This document shows, in pieces, positions 43,929 through 51,496 of a stretch of DNA of 64,000 nt. Where the stretch lies: NCBI GenBank assembly GCA_964561455.1, contig CAZLPS010000005.1, positions 1 through 64,000 on the forward strand, given 5' to 3'. The position numbers and the translations under genes were made by a program. Every line of letters begins with the position of its first letter. Position 1 is the first letter of the stretch. Under the pieces are notes generated by a model, which worked only from the letters and a program-made list of their open reading frames with translations, was not told the DNA's origin and searched no databases. This DNA is from JABDGR01 sp964561455. Its GTDB lineage: Bacteria > Verrucomicrobiota > Verrucomicrobiia > Opitutales > JABDGR01.

Positions 43929-44564
43929 ATGAAAATTCCACCCCCAAACCCAAACTTGCCAGCGCCTGCGCTCCAACTGCCTCCGCCGCCAACGCCGTCA
44001 GGCCATACTGCGGCCTTCTGGGCCGGAGTTTGCGTCAGTTGTCTGATCATCGCTTTTGCCGGGATGCTCGCCGTCCTCGTGATGTGGATGGTCAGCCTCA
44101 TACTTTGCTTTCCGCGGCGCACCCGCATTTTCGGCGGCGGCATTTTATATGGAACAATCCCCGGCGCTTTTTTGGGGTTTGCCTTTTGGGCAGCGTCGGA
44201 GAATGTCTTTTCGCTTTTTCCGTGGATTCTCTTTGCCGGTTCACTTGCGGTAATTGCATATTACTCAAACTCGAAACGAATTACGCAGGCCATCGCGCAA
44301 CCGCCGATTCAAAAGGACAAATCCCAATCGAAAGGCGTTGTCGTTGGCTTGGCGCCTTTGTCGCTGCTGATTCTTTTTGGTGGTAGCGACAGCAATAGCC
44401 TGGTTTCGTCAGGTGCCGCCCTGTGGTTTCTGCTGACGGTTGTTTTGTTTGTGCTGGGTTTGGTATGTTTCTGCTTTCCACAAGATCGAAAATTCGCCCA
44501 AGGTCTTTTGCTCGGGAGTTTGGCCAGCATAATTCTCGGTGTACCGGGCTGCCTTCTAACCTGA
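43929..44564 (+). CDS. Membrane protein, array paralog B (two-module form)
   Basis: A 211-aa protein from ATG 43929 (MKIPPPNPNLPAPA). A Pro-rich start precedes module 1 (AAFWAGVCVSCLIIAFAG, PRRTRIFGGGILYGTIPG, PWILFAGSLAVIAYY). A polar linker with KDKSQSKG leads to module 2 (LWFLLTVVLFVLGLVCFCF, QDRKFAQGLLLGSLASIIL). Each module carries the R-x-R/D-x-F-x-x-G motif, so B looks like a fusion of two array units. It is the full-length reference for the interrupted paralog that follows. Confidence 0.72.
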   Translation: MKIPPPNPNLPAPALQLPPPPTPSGHTAAFWAGVCVSCLIIAFAGMLAVLVMWMVSLILCFPRRTRIFGGGILYGTIPGAFLGFAFWAASENVFSLFPWILFAGSLAVIAYYSNSKRITQAIAQPPIQKDKSQSKGVVVGLAPLSLLILFGGSDSNSLVSSGAALWFLLTVVLFVLGLVCFCFPQDRKFAQGLLLGSLASIILGVPGCLLT

Positions 44565-44645
44565 CTTGTTCCCTGATTTTAATGCTACCGACGCCTCCAC
44601 TTAAGCATCTGCGGCCAGTTTAATCAATCCAACCAAAACTTCCTC

Positions 44646-45338
44646 ATGGTGGCACCACCCTCCGATCCGAGCCGACCGCAGCCTGATTCCCAGCCGCTGC
44701 CAGGCCGCACTGTGGCCTTTTGGGTTGGGGTCGGCATCAGTTGCCTCTATATCGCTTTTGCCGGGTTCGCGGCTGCGCTCCCTTTGTGGATGGCCGACCT
44801 CATTGTCGGCCTGATCTTGAGCTTGCGGCCGAGACCCATGTGGGTTGGCTCCGTCTTATTTGGACTTCAGCCGAGAATCCGAAATCTTGGCGGCGGCTTC
44901 TTAATTGGGCCCATTCCAGGCTTCTTCTTGTCCAAGGCCATTTTTGTGGGAGTAAAAGGACATTCGTTTTTCATGTGGACTCTCTTTGCCGGTTCGCTCC
45001 TGATTATCGCTGTCAGCTCGACTAGAATTAAGCCACCCGACGAGGACCCGCCCAGCGAAGACTCTCCTAACGAAGACTAACCCATCGAGGAATCGCCAGT
45101 TAAAAAGTTCAATACCGTTTGGGTGGGCTTTGTCTTCGGGGTGGCGCCTTTGGGATTCGTTTTGATTTCTTTTTTCTCTCCAATGGAGGGGGCAGCGACG
45201 GGTTCTTTCCTGATTTCGGGTATTTTGCTAGTTCCAAGCATGATGTTCGCCATCGTCCCGAGAACCCGGGATTTCGGCAAAGGTTTCATGCTCGGCTGTT
45301 TGGTCAGCATGTTTCTCGCCGTGTTGACCTGTATGTGA
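44646..45338 (+). pseudogene. Two-module array paralog C split by one in-frame stop
   Basis: Two frames, 44646-45080 (144 aa) and 45081-45338, are in the same reading frame and separated only by a TAA at 45078-45080. Part 1 aligns with module 1 of paralog B (VAFWVGVGISCLYIAFAG; PRIRNLGGGFLIGPIPG; MWTLFAGSLLIIA). Part 2 (PIEESPVKKFNTVWVGF..., PRTRDFGKGFMLGCLVSMFL) aligns with module 2. So this is either a recent nonsense mutation, a translated read-through, or a true split into two proteins, the second starting at GTG 45123. No other damage is visible. Confidence 0.7.
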
Positions 45339-45391
45339 TTTTCCCCCACTGATTGGGAAGCGACAGTTCCAGCTCGCTTGCCAATTGTTTC

Positions 45392-46138
45392 ATGACCTTC
45401 CCCCATTATTTTGATTGGTTTGGTCTGCACATCCATCCGCATCCCGTGCTCGAAGGACTCGGCTATTTCGCCGGTGCCCGGCTGTATTTTTCCCTGCGCA
45501 AGCGCCACCCGGAAACTGCCCAGCCAATCGAAACCACCCTCTGGTTGATTTTCGGCGCTCTCCTTGGCGCATTCCTCGGATCCAAAGTCCTCGCCTGGGT
45601 CGAGTCGCCCGCGGATTATTTTGGTAAAGGCGACTGGCACGTCCTGCTTGGCGGCAAGACCATTGTTGGCGCGCTGCTCGGCGGCTGGGCGGGCGTGGAA
45701 ATCGCCAAAAAATACAACGGTCTCACGCGCTCGACCGGCGATTTATTTGTCTACCCGCTCGCCTTGGGCAACGCCATCGGTCGCATCGGCTGCTTCTTGA
45801 CCGGTCTCTCCGACAAAACCTACGGTATCGCGACCAACCTGCCTTGGGGCGTGGATTTCGGCGACGGCATCCGCCGCCATCCAACGCAGCTTTATGAAAG
45901 CATTTTTGTCCTCCTCTGGGCATTCACACTCTGGCTTTTCACCCGCCACCGCCCGTTGCCTGCTGGGGCGCTCTTTCGGCTCTACCTCGGCGGCTATTTC
46001 ACGTGGCGGTTTTTGGTCGAGTTTATCAAGCCCCGCGAACTCCTGATTCCGGCCCTCGATTTCAGCGCCATCCAGACCGCCAGCATCGTCGGGGTGATCG
46101 TGGCCGCCTGGAGTTTCCGGAGCTTACGAAAATCGTAG
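45392..46138 (+). CDS. lgt: Prolipoprotein diacylglyceryl transferase family protein
   Basis: A 248-aa polytopic membrane protein from ATG 45392 (MTFPHYFDWFGLHIHPH). It has Lgt family elements: GLHIHPHPVLEGLGYFAGA, VGALLGGWAGVEIAKK, LALGNAIGRIGCFLTG (the R-x-G-N-F-like catalytic loop, here R-I-G-C-F) and HPTQLYES. It transfers diacylglycerol from phosphatidylglycerol to lipobox cysteines. The catalytic loop differs from classical Lgt (Cys in place of Asn), so it may be a paralog with another acceptor. It lies inside the small membrane protein array, just before the Tes-like gene. Confidence 0.8.
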   Translation: MTFPHYFDWFGLHIHPHPVLEGLGYFAGARLYFSLRKRHPETAQPIETTLWLIFGALLGAFLGSKVLAWVESPADYFGKGDWHVLLGGKTIVGALLGGWAGVEIAKKYNGLTRSTGDLFVYPLALGNAIGRIGCFLTGLSDKTYGIATNLPWGVDFGDGIRRHPTQLYESIFVLLWAFTLWLFTRHRPLPAGALFRLYLGGYFTWRFLVEFIKPRELLIPALDFSAIQTASIVGVIVAAWSFRSLRKS

Positions 46139-46201
46139 GGGCGTCGCTCGCCGACGGCCCATGGGAGCAAATCGGCGGCCGTCGGCAAGCGACGCCCCTA
46201 C
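46135..46201. repeat. 24/25-bp inverted repeat overlapping lgt stop
   Basis: Arms 46135-46159 and 46177-46201 pair with a single mismatch around a 17-nt loop; the ends read GTAGGGGCGTCGCT. The lgt stop codon (46136-46138) lies within the left arm. No T-run follows. It may separate lgt from the Tes-like gene (175-nt gap) as a terminator or mark a dispersed repeat; GCGCCCCTACGAA at about 41332-41344 resembles its end. Confidence 0.75.
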
Positions 46202-46313
46202 CGTTTTGCCAATCCAGCTTCTGACAGTATTTGCCCTTCCTCCGGCATTTTCTGCCCTTCCAAACGCTGGATTGCATCCGCGCCGCATTCGTTTTTGATA
46301 CGCCCCATCCCCC

Positions 46314-47729
46314 ATGGCCGACCGCCCCTACCTTTACGCCGACCTCACCAACAGCCTCTGCGCCACCTGCCTGCGCAAAGTCGAGGCCAAGGTCGTCTAC
46401 CAGGACGGCAATGTTTACCTGCACAAGCGCTGTCCCGACCACGGCTTTGCCAAGGTTCTCATTTCAACGGACATTCCCTATTACCAGCGCTGCCGCACCA
46501 CGCTCAAGGCCGGTCAGCTCCCCGCGCATTTCAACACCGCCACCGTTCGCGGGTGCCCCTACGATTGCGGCCTCTGCCCCGACCACGAGCAGCACAGTTG
46601 TGTAACCCTCGTCGAAATCACCGACGTCTGCAATTTGCAGTGCCCCGTGTGTTACGCTGAGTCCGGCCCCAAGCGCCAGACCCATCGGTCCCTCGAAAAA
46701 GTCGAGTTCATGCTCGATTGCGTCGTGCGCAATGAGGCCGAGCCGGACATCGTCCAAATCAGCGGCGGCGAGCCGACCATCCACCCGCAATTTTTCGAGA
46801 TCCTCGATGCTGCGCGCCGCCGGCCCATTAAGCACCTCATGCTGAATACCAACGGCATCCGCATCGCCCAGGACGCCGAATTCACCCGCCGCCTCGCAGG
46901 GTATGGACCGAAATTCGAGGTCTACCTGCAATTCGATTCCCTTAAGGAAGAACCCCTCCGCGTCCTGCGGGGCGCCGATTTGCTGGCCACCCGCCGGCAC
47001 GCCCTCGACCGCCTCAACGAGCACAACCTTTCCACCACGCTCGTCGTCACGCTCAAGAAGGGGCTCAACGACGACGAAATCGGCGCCATTGTGGACTTCG
47101 CCCTCAAGGAGCCCTGCGTGCGCGGCGTCACCTTCCAGCCCATTCAGGATGCCGGCCGGGTGGAGGATTTCGACCCCGCCAAAGACCGCCTCACCCTCGG
47201 TGAAGTCCGCCAAAAGCTCCTTGCGCAGACTTCCGTCTTCACTCCCGCGGACGTCATCCCCGTGCCCTGCCATCCCGACTGCCTCGCCATGGGCTACGCG
47301 CTGAAACTCGGCGGCAAAGTCATTCCCCTCACCGGCCTGATTCCGCAAGACGTGCTGCTCAACGCGGAATCCAACACCATCGTTTACGAGGAAGTTCCGC
47401 AATTGCGCGATGAAGTCTTCAAGTTGTTTTCCACTTCACACTCACCCGAATCCGCCGCCGGCGCCCTGGCCCAATTGCTCTGCTGCCTCCCGCTGGTCAA
47501 GGCCCCCACGTTAAAATACACCAACCTCTTCCGCGTGCTCATCGTGCAATTCCTCGACGCCCACAATTTTGATGTTCGCAGCGTGAAAAAAACCTGCATC
47601 CACATCGTCCACCCCGACGGCCGCATCATCCCCTTTGACACGTTTAACCTGTTCTATCGCGACGGCCGGGAGGCCGCGCTGCGCGCCGCCGTCGCGGCAA
47701 CGGCCAGTTCCATTCCGGTGCAAGCATGA
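46314..47729 (+). CDS. Radical SAM protein of the tetraether lipid synthase (Tes)-like family
   Basis: A 471-aa protein. An N-terminal rubredoxin-like site is C16-x2-C19...C40-x2-H43. CPYDCGLC (C81, C85, C88) plus C96 suits an extra Fe-S cluster, and CNLQCPVC (C106, C110, C113) is the radical SAM cluster. ISGGEPTIHPQFFEIL is the GGE motif. The C-terminal half has CHPDC, LLCCLP and SVKKTCIHIVHPDG. This layout is that of the archaeal Tes/MJ0619 family, which joins lipid tails into membrane-spanning lipids; bacterial members are uncharacterised in general. The function here is inferred. Paralog E overlaps its stop by ATGA. Confidence 0.82.
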   Translation: MADRPYLYADLTNSLCATCLRKVEAKVVYQDGNVYLHKRCPDHGFAKVLISTDIPYYQRCRTTLKAGQLPAHFNTATVRGCPYDCGLCPDHEQHSCVTLVEITDVCNLQCPVCYAESGPKRQTHRSLEKVEFMLDCVVRNEAEPDIVQISGGEPTIHPQFFEILDAARRRPIKHLMLNTNGIRIAQDAEFTRRLAGYGPKFEVYLQFDSLKEEPLRVLRGADLLATRRHALDRLNEHNLSTTLVVTLKKGLNDDEIGAIVDFALKEPCVRGVTFQPIQDAGRVEDFDPAKDRLTLGEVRQKLLAQTSVFTPADVIPVPCHPDCLAMGYALKLGGKVIPLTGLIPQDVLLNAESNTIVYEEVPQLRDEVFKLFSTSHSPESAAGALAQLLCCLPLVKAPTLKYTNLFRVLIVQFLDAHNFDVRSVKKTCIHIVHPDGRIIPFDTFNLFYRDGREAALRAAVAATASSIPVQA

Positions 47730-48193
47730 GCGATTTACCTCCAGCGTCATCGCCGACTCCGTCGCCCCGAAATCAATACCGCGGCATTTTGACGGGTTTT
47801 GCCGTGGGCATGGGGCCGGGCATCCTGTGCATTCTGTTTTCCGGATTTAACCCGGGTGGTAACTCAGGGCCACCCAGTCCGATGGATGTTCTATTGGGCT
47901 GGATGTTCTGGGGTCTGTTGGCTTTGGGATTTATTTTGCTGATTCCCCCGCGAACCAGAACCGCGGGCTTCGTCATTGTTCTAACCTTTGCTTCGATCGC
48001 GGCCACCTTTTTCTCGCTCCTCCAGAATGTGCCGATGCTTCCGCTGATTGCCCTAATTCTCTTTGTAGCCGTAATTCTTCTGGTGGTGCCACCAACGCGT
48101 ATATTCGCTTTGGCCATGTCCATTGGTTTTGTTGTCTCTTGGTGTCTGTACACCACTATCTGTGGCGCTCAGGGCCAGTTGTTCCGGCCATAG
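47726..48193 (+). CDS. Membrane protein, array paralog E, coupled to the Tes-like gene
   Basis: A 155-aa protein whose ATG overlaps the Tes-like stop codon (ATGA, 47726-47729), so translation is probably coupled. Four helices. Two array motifs are seen: IPPRTRTAGFVIVLTFASIA and VPPTRIFALAMSIGFVVSW, ending in TTICG. The Ser/Pro-rich N-terminus (SDLPPASSPTPSPRN) is cytoplasmic or external. The coupling is the best evidence that the array proteins and the radical SAM enzyme act together. Confidence 0.78.
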   Translation: MSDLPPASSPTPSPRNQYRGILTGFAVGMGPGILCILFSGFNPGGNSGPPSPMDVLLGWMFWGLLALGFILLIPPRTRTAGFVIVLTFASIAATFFSLLQNVPMLPLIALILFVAVILLVVPPTRIFALAMSIGFVVSWCLYTTICGAQGQLFRP

Positions 48194-48211
48194 TTGAATT
48201 TTCAGTCGTTC

Positions 48212-48511
48212 ATGAGTTTAATTTCAAGCAAATCGTCAGCACCCGCCTCACTGGCCAACCCCAGTCGCCGCCGCGCCAAACTCGCCTTCTGGGCGGGCTT
48301 CGCCACGTTCTTTGTGCTCTTCTTCCTCGGGATGAATCTGAGCGAAAGCCTGGGGACAGTCATCTTTCTCGCCTTGGAATTGCCCATGCTCGGCCTCATC
48401 TGCGTTTTGATGCGCCGCACCCGCAAATTCGGCTTCGGCCTGCTCGCCGCGAGTGCCATCTTCTTCGGCACCGCTCTGGCCACCTGCGGAAGAGTGTTTG
48501 AGATTAAATAG
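48212..48511 (+). CDS. Small membrane protein, array paralog F
   Basis: A 99-aa protein from ATG 48212 (MSLISSKSSAPAS). It shares the AFWAG start of its first helix with paralog B (KLAFWAGFATFFVLFFLG) and ends with MRRTRKFGFGLLAASAIFF then ATCG. It follows paralog E by 18 nt. Three helices predicted. Function unknown. Confidence 0.7.
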   Translation: MSLISSKSSAPASLANPSRRRAKLAFWAGFATFFVLFFLGMNLSESLGTVIFLALELPMLGLICVLMRRTRKFGFGLLAASAIFFGTALATCGRVFEIK

Positions 48512-48602
48512 TATGGGTATTCGTTAAGCCATGAACGACCTTTCGCCCAAATTGGAAGATTAACCACCGAAGCCATTCCTGTCCCGTCCCGCAGGCCACG
48601 CC

Positions 48603-48848
48603 ATGTTGGGATTTGGATTTTTTTTCTTCTTCGGCATCCTGGGTATTTGTTCGCTCTTTCCAGGCGGCGCGCCGGAGCTTACCCTTTTGTTTTCAATTTT
48701 GGGCTTTAATGTCCTGCCGTTGGCCGCCTTGGTCTTGCTTGCTTTCCGCCGTACGCGAATGTTTGCCTTGGGCGTTTTGATTGGCGCTCTTGTCGCCGTC
48801 ATGATCCTCTTGGCCATTTGTTTCATTTCCCCGCCAAATTTTCATTAG
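48603..48848 (+). CDS. Small membrane protein, array paralog G
   Basis: An 81-aa, almost fully hydrophobic protein from ATG 48603 (MLGFGFFFFFGILGIC). Helix 2 is LTLLFSILGFNVLPLAALVLL, then the array motif FRRTRMFALGVLIGALVAVM and a final AICF. Shortest clear member of the array; the missing polar N-terminus may mean that the true start lies upstream. Confidence 0.62.
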   Translation: MLGFGFFFFFGILGICSLFPGGAPELTLLFSILGFNVLPLAALVLLAFRRTRMFALGVLIGALVAVMILLAICFISPPNFH

Positions 48849-48905
48849 GGCGTTGCTTAATTTCGCGGTCTGGGTCATTTTCTTTCACTACTTCCCAATT
48901 GGGCC

Positions 48906-49238
48906 ATGGATCGAAATGAGGCAAAGGACAAAGCGCCGCTTGGTTCCAATGAATCGGCGCCACGGGCCCAGGTGGATCTGGGCCAATATGACGCGGTGCC
49001 AAAGGACTCCAACCAAGGTCTAAATGGAGTGGCTTTCGGATGCCTTATCTATGTTGTGACATTATTTTTCATATTAGGCGTCAAGTCACAAACGGTGCCT
49101 TTGATTTTGCTGTTGGTGGCATTCCTTGCCCTCTTCCGTCGAGGAACCAGATTCGTCGGATTGGGTTTTCTCCTCGGTGCCCTTCTGACTTATATGATTT
49201 TTACGGCGATTTGTGGCAGCGGTTTCCAAGGAATATAA
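48906..49238 (+). CDS. Small membrane protein, array paralog H
   Basis: A 110-aa protein from ATG 48906 (MDRNEAKDKAPLGSN). A charged 38-residue N-terminus is followed by helices GVAFGCLIYVVTLFFILGV and VPLILLLVAFLALF, then FRRGTRFVGLGFLLGALLTY ending in AICG. It is the last unit of the array on the plus strand. Function unknown. Confidence 0.68.
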   Translation: MDRNEAKDKAPLGSNESAPRAQVDLGQYDAVPKDSNQGLNGVAFGCLIYVVTLFFILGVKSQTVPLILLLVAFLALFRRGTRFVGLGFLLGALLTYMIFTAICGSGFQGI

Positions 49239-49447
49239 AAGTTCCCAAGCCCATCCAGCCAAGCCTCAATGGGCGGATTCTTCCTCGCGGTGGCAATACT
49301 TGGCCTCATGGAGAAAAAAGGCATCGCGCAAGCGCGAGCCCTACCAGCGCCGCGTCTTGTAATGCACCGTGTTTGCGTCATTCAAAATCAAAATGCCCTG
49401 GTTCGAAATCTCCCCCATCAGCATACTCGAGGTCAGTTCAACCAACC

Positions 49448-49681
49448 CTATTTGCGCGCCTTTACCGATTCAATCAAAGCCACCGCCGAATCCAGCCATT
49501 CGAGCCGCTCGCGCGGGATCAGGCGGCCGAATTCCGTATGGCCGTAGTAATCCTCCGGACGGCTGCGGGCGATGACGCGGCACGTTTCCATCTATTCCCT
49601 GGCCGACGTTTTCGATCTGCCAAGCTTGCGTTTTGCGAGCATGCCGGCGAAAGAAATCAAAGTCCCATCATTGATTGCCAT
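49448..49681 (-). pseudogene. Short coupled frame interrupted by TAG
   Basis: An ATG at 49681 overlaps the stop of the upstream minus-strand gene (TAATG), which suggests coupling. It opens 29 codons (MAINDGTLISFAGMLAKRK...), then a TAG at 49592-49594 directly followed by ATG and a 47-codon frame (METCRVIARSRPEDYYGH...LIESVKARK). The second part looks protein-like. A further frame (GEISNQGILILNDANT) ends at 49341. The rest of 49239-49447 holds no recognisable gene. Most likely this gap holds decayed coding sequence, but two tiny genes are possible. Confidence 0.3.
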
Positions 49682-50241
49682 TAATGCGCCGCTTCCTCTT
49701 CCTTGTGACAATATTTGAACATCTGCAGGATGATGGCCCCGAGGCAGAAGACGCTCGCCACGATGGAGAAAAAGATGGAGACATTCGTCAGGGCCGTGCG
49801 GTTAAGTCCGGCGAGCCGCACATCCACGGGCAGCTTCTTTTCGCCTGAAGCTTTCGGCGCCGCCGCCACCGCAGTCGGGGAGGTGGTGGCCGGGGCGGCG
49901 CTGCCAGCGGCGGGCGCCGAAGCTGCGGCCACGGCCGGTGCCGCCGTCGTGCTTGCTGAAGCTGAAGCTGAAGCTGCGGCCGGGGCCGGAGCGGCCACCG
50001 CAGTGCTGGCCGGCACCGCTTGTGCGGCCGCAGGGGTGGTGGCCGTGGCCGCCTCATGCGCCTTCAAATCCGCCGCCGCTTGCGCCGCCTGACTGACCTG
50101 ATACGCCGTCGGAATAACATGGCCCACGTAGTGAATCAGCCCAAAGACAAGGCTCACCCAAACTACGATGATGACCAGGATGCGCGTCAGCAAGCCGCCA
50201 AGCGAAGGGTGGCTGGAATGGGCATGGGAGACATTGGACAT
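49681..50241 (-). CDS. Two-helix membrane protein with Ala-rich linker
   Basis: A 186-aa protein. Helix 1 (about residues 17-38, LLTRILVIIVVWVSLVFGLI) and helix 2 (about 152-173, VSIFFSIVASVFCLGAIIL) are joined by a roughly 80-residue Ala/Pro/Ser/Thr linker containing an SASASAS run. The tail KYCHKEEEAAH is charged. The linker DNA includes GCTGAA repeats near 49955. No family recognised. The domain plan suggests an envelope-spanning or regulatory protein. Confidence 0.65.
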   Translation of the reverse strand: MSNVSHAHSSHPSLGGLLTRILVIIVVWVSLVFGLIHYVGHVIPTAYQVSQAAQAAADLKAHEAATATTPAAAQAVPASTAVAAPAPAAASASASASTTAAPAVAAASAPAAGSAAPATTSPTAVAAAPKASGEKKLPVDVRLAGLNRTALTNVSIFFSIVASVFCLGAIILQMFKYCHKEEEAAH

Positions 50242-50314
50242 GGATTTAATATTTTAAGATTCGGATGCGACCTTACCCGGAATTATCCGCATTGGCAAAG
50301 GTATGAGGACGTGG

Positions 50315-50386
50315 TTTTGACAGAATTAGCAGAAATTACCCGTCGAATTAATGAATCCTTCAAATTTTGTTAATTCTGTCAAAAAA
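50315..50386. repeat. Gene-less (MITE-like) copy of the GxxExxY cassette ends
   Basis: TTTTGACAGAATTAGCA at 50315-50331 pairs with 50368-50384 at 16 of 17 positions. The same sequence forms the ends of the 38527-39038 cassette. Between the ends lies only a remnant containing GAATTAATGAATC, similar to the start region of the GxxExxY frame. It ends 4 nt from the stop codon of transaldolase. It looks like an internally deleted copy of the cassette. Confidence 0.7.
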
Positions 50387-50390
50387 CTCC

Positions 50391-51347
50391 CTATAGCGCC
50401 GCCGCGATTTGCGCCTCGAGTTTGTTAATGTCGGCCGCAAAGAGGCGGATGCCCTCGGCAGTCTTTTCGACAGCCATGGCATCCTCGTTGAACATCCAGC
50501 GGAACGCCTTTTCATTCATCTCGATTCGCGGCACTTCCTGCTGGGACGCCCATTCCGGCGACAACTGGCGTGGCACCGGCGCCTCAGACTTCGTCAACTC
50601 CGCCAGCAGCGCGGGGCTGATGGTCAGCAAATCGCACCCGGCAAGCTGGACGATTTGGTTCACCGTCCGGAAGCTCGCACCCATGATTTCGGTCTTGTAC
50701 CCAAGCTTCTTGTAATACGCGTAAATTTTGCGCACGGACTGCACGCCCGGGTCGTCTGCGCCGACGTACTCCTTCTTTTCCTTCGCTTTGTACCAGTCGT
50801 AAATACGGCCCACAAACGGTGAAATGAGCTGGACGTTCGCTTCGGCGCACGCGATGGCCTGGGCCAGCGAAAACAGCAGCGTCATATTGCAGTGGATGCC
50901 TTCTTTGGTCAGCACTTCTGCCGCCTTGATGCCTTCCCATGTCGAGGCGAGCTTGATGAGCACCCGCTCTTTGGCGATGCCGCGCTTCTGGTACAGGTCA
51001 ATGATGGCATGGGCTTTTTCAATCGAGCCTTCCTTGTCGTAGGACAGGCGGGCGTCCACTTCGGTCGAAACTCGCCCCGGCACGATTTCCAGAATCTTGG
51101 TGCCAAACGTCACCAGCAACTGGTCCACGATCAACTTGATTTTTCTGTCCTTCGGCAAATCCATGCCACGATGGTCCTTGATGACGCTGTCGAGAATTGG
51201 CCGGTATTCGGGCATTTCCACCGCCTTATAGATCAGCGACGGGTTGGTCGTCGCGTCCTGCGGGGAATATTGGCGGATGCTGCCGAAATCGCCGGTGTCG
51301 GAAACGACGGTGGTGTATTGTCGGAGCTGTTGGAGGGAGGAAGACAT
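50391..51347 (-). CDS. tal: Transaldolase (class I)
   Basis: A 318-aa pentose phosphate pathway enzyme that moves dihydroxyacetone units between sugar phosphates. Family signatures are SPQDATTNPSLIYKA, the Schiff-base Lys in VLIKLASTWEGIKAAE, and CNMTLLFSLAQAIACAEANV followed by LISPFVGRIYDW. It ends LEAQIAAAL. Length and motifs match the TalA/TalB group. Stands alone on the minus strand. Confidence 0.97.
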   Translation of the reverse strand: MSSSLQQLRQYTTVVSDTGDFGSIRQYSPQDATTNPSLIYKAVEMPEYRPILDSVIKDHRGMDLPKDRKIKLIVDQLLVTFGTKILEIVPGRVSTEVDARLSYDKEGSIEKAHAIIDLYQKRGIAKERVLIKLASTWEGIKAAEVLTKEGIHCNMTLLFSLAQAIACAEANVQLISPFVGRIYDWYKAKEKKEYVGADDPGVQSVRKIYAYYKKLGYKTEIMGASFRTVNQIVQLAGCDLLTISPALLAELTKSEAPVPRQLSPEWASQQEVPRIEMNEKAFRWMFNEDAMAVEKTAEGIRLFAADINKLEAQIAAAL

Positions 51348-51353
51348 TGGAAC

Positions 51354-51386
51354 GAATTAAGAATTAGGAATTAAGAATTAAGAAAT
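51354..51386. repeat. AT-rich simple repeat (GAATTAAGAATTAG)
   Basis: Four to five imperfect copies of GAATTAA lie just upstream of the transaldolase start. It may be part of an AT-rich promoter region for that gene, or slippage-generated low-complexity sequence. The rest of 51387-51496 shows nothing recognisable. Confidence 0.6.
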
Positions 51387-51496
51387 CAGGCCAGGCGAAT
51401 TCGGCCAAAACGGCGGGCGATGTGCGGTGTATGGGCGGCGAATCGGCAGATTGTTAACGCTACCGAAGGTCGCGGGATTGTAAAGCGGAAAGGCGC

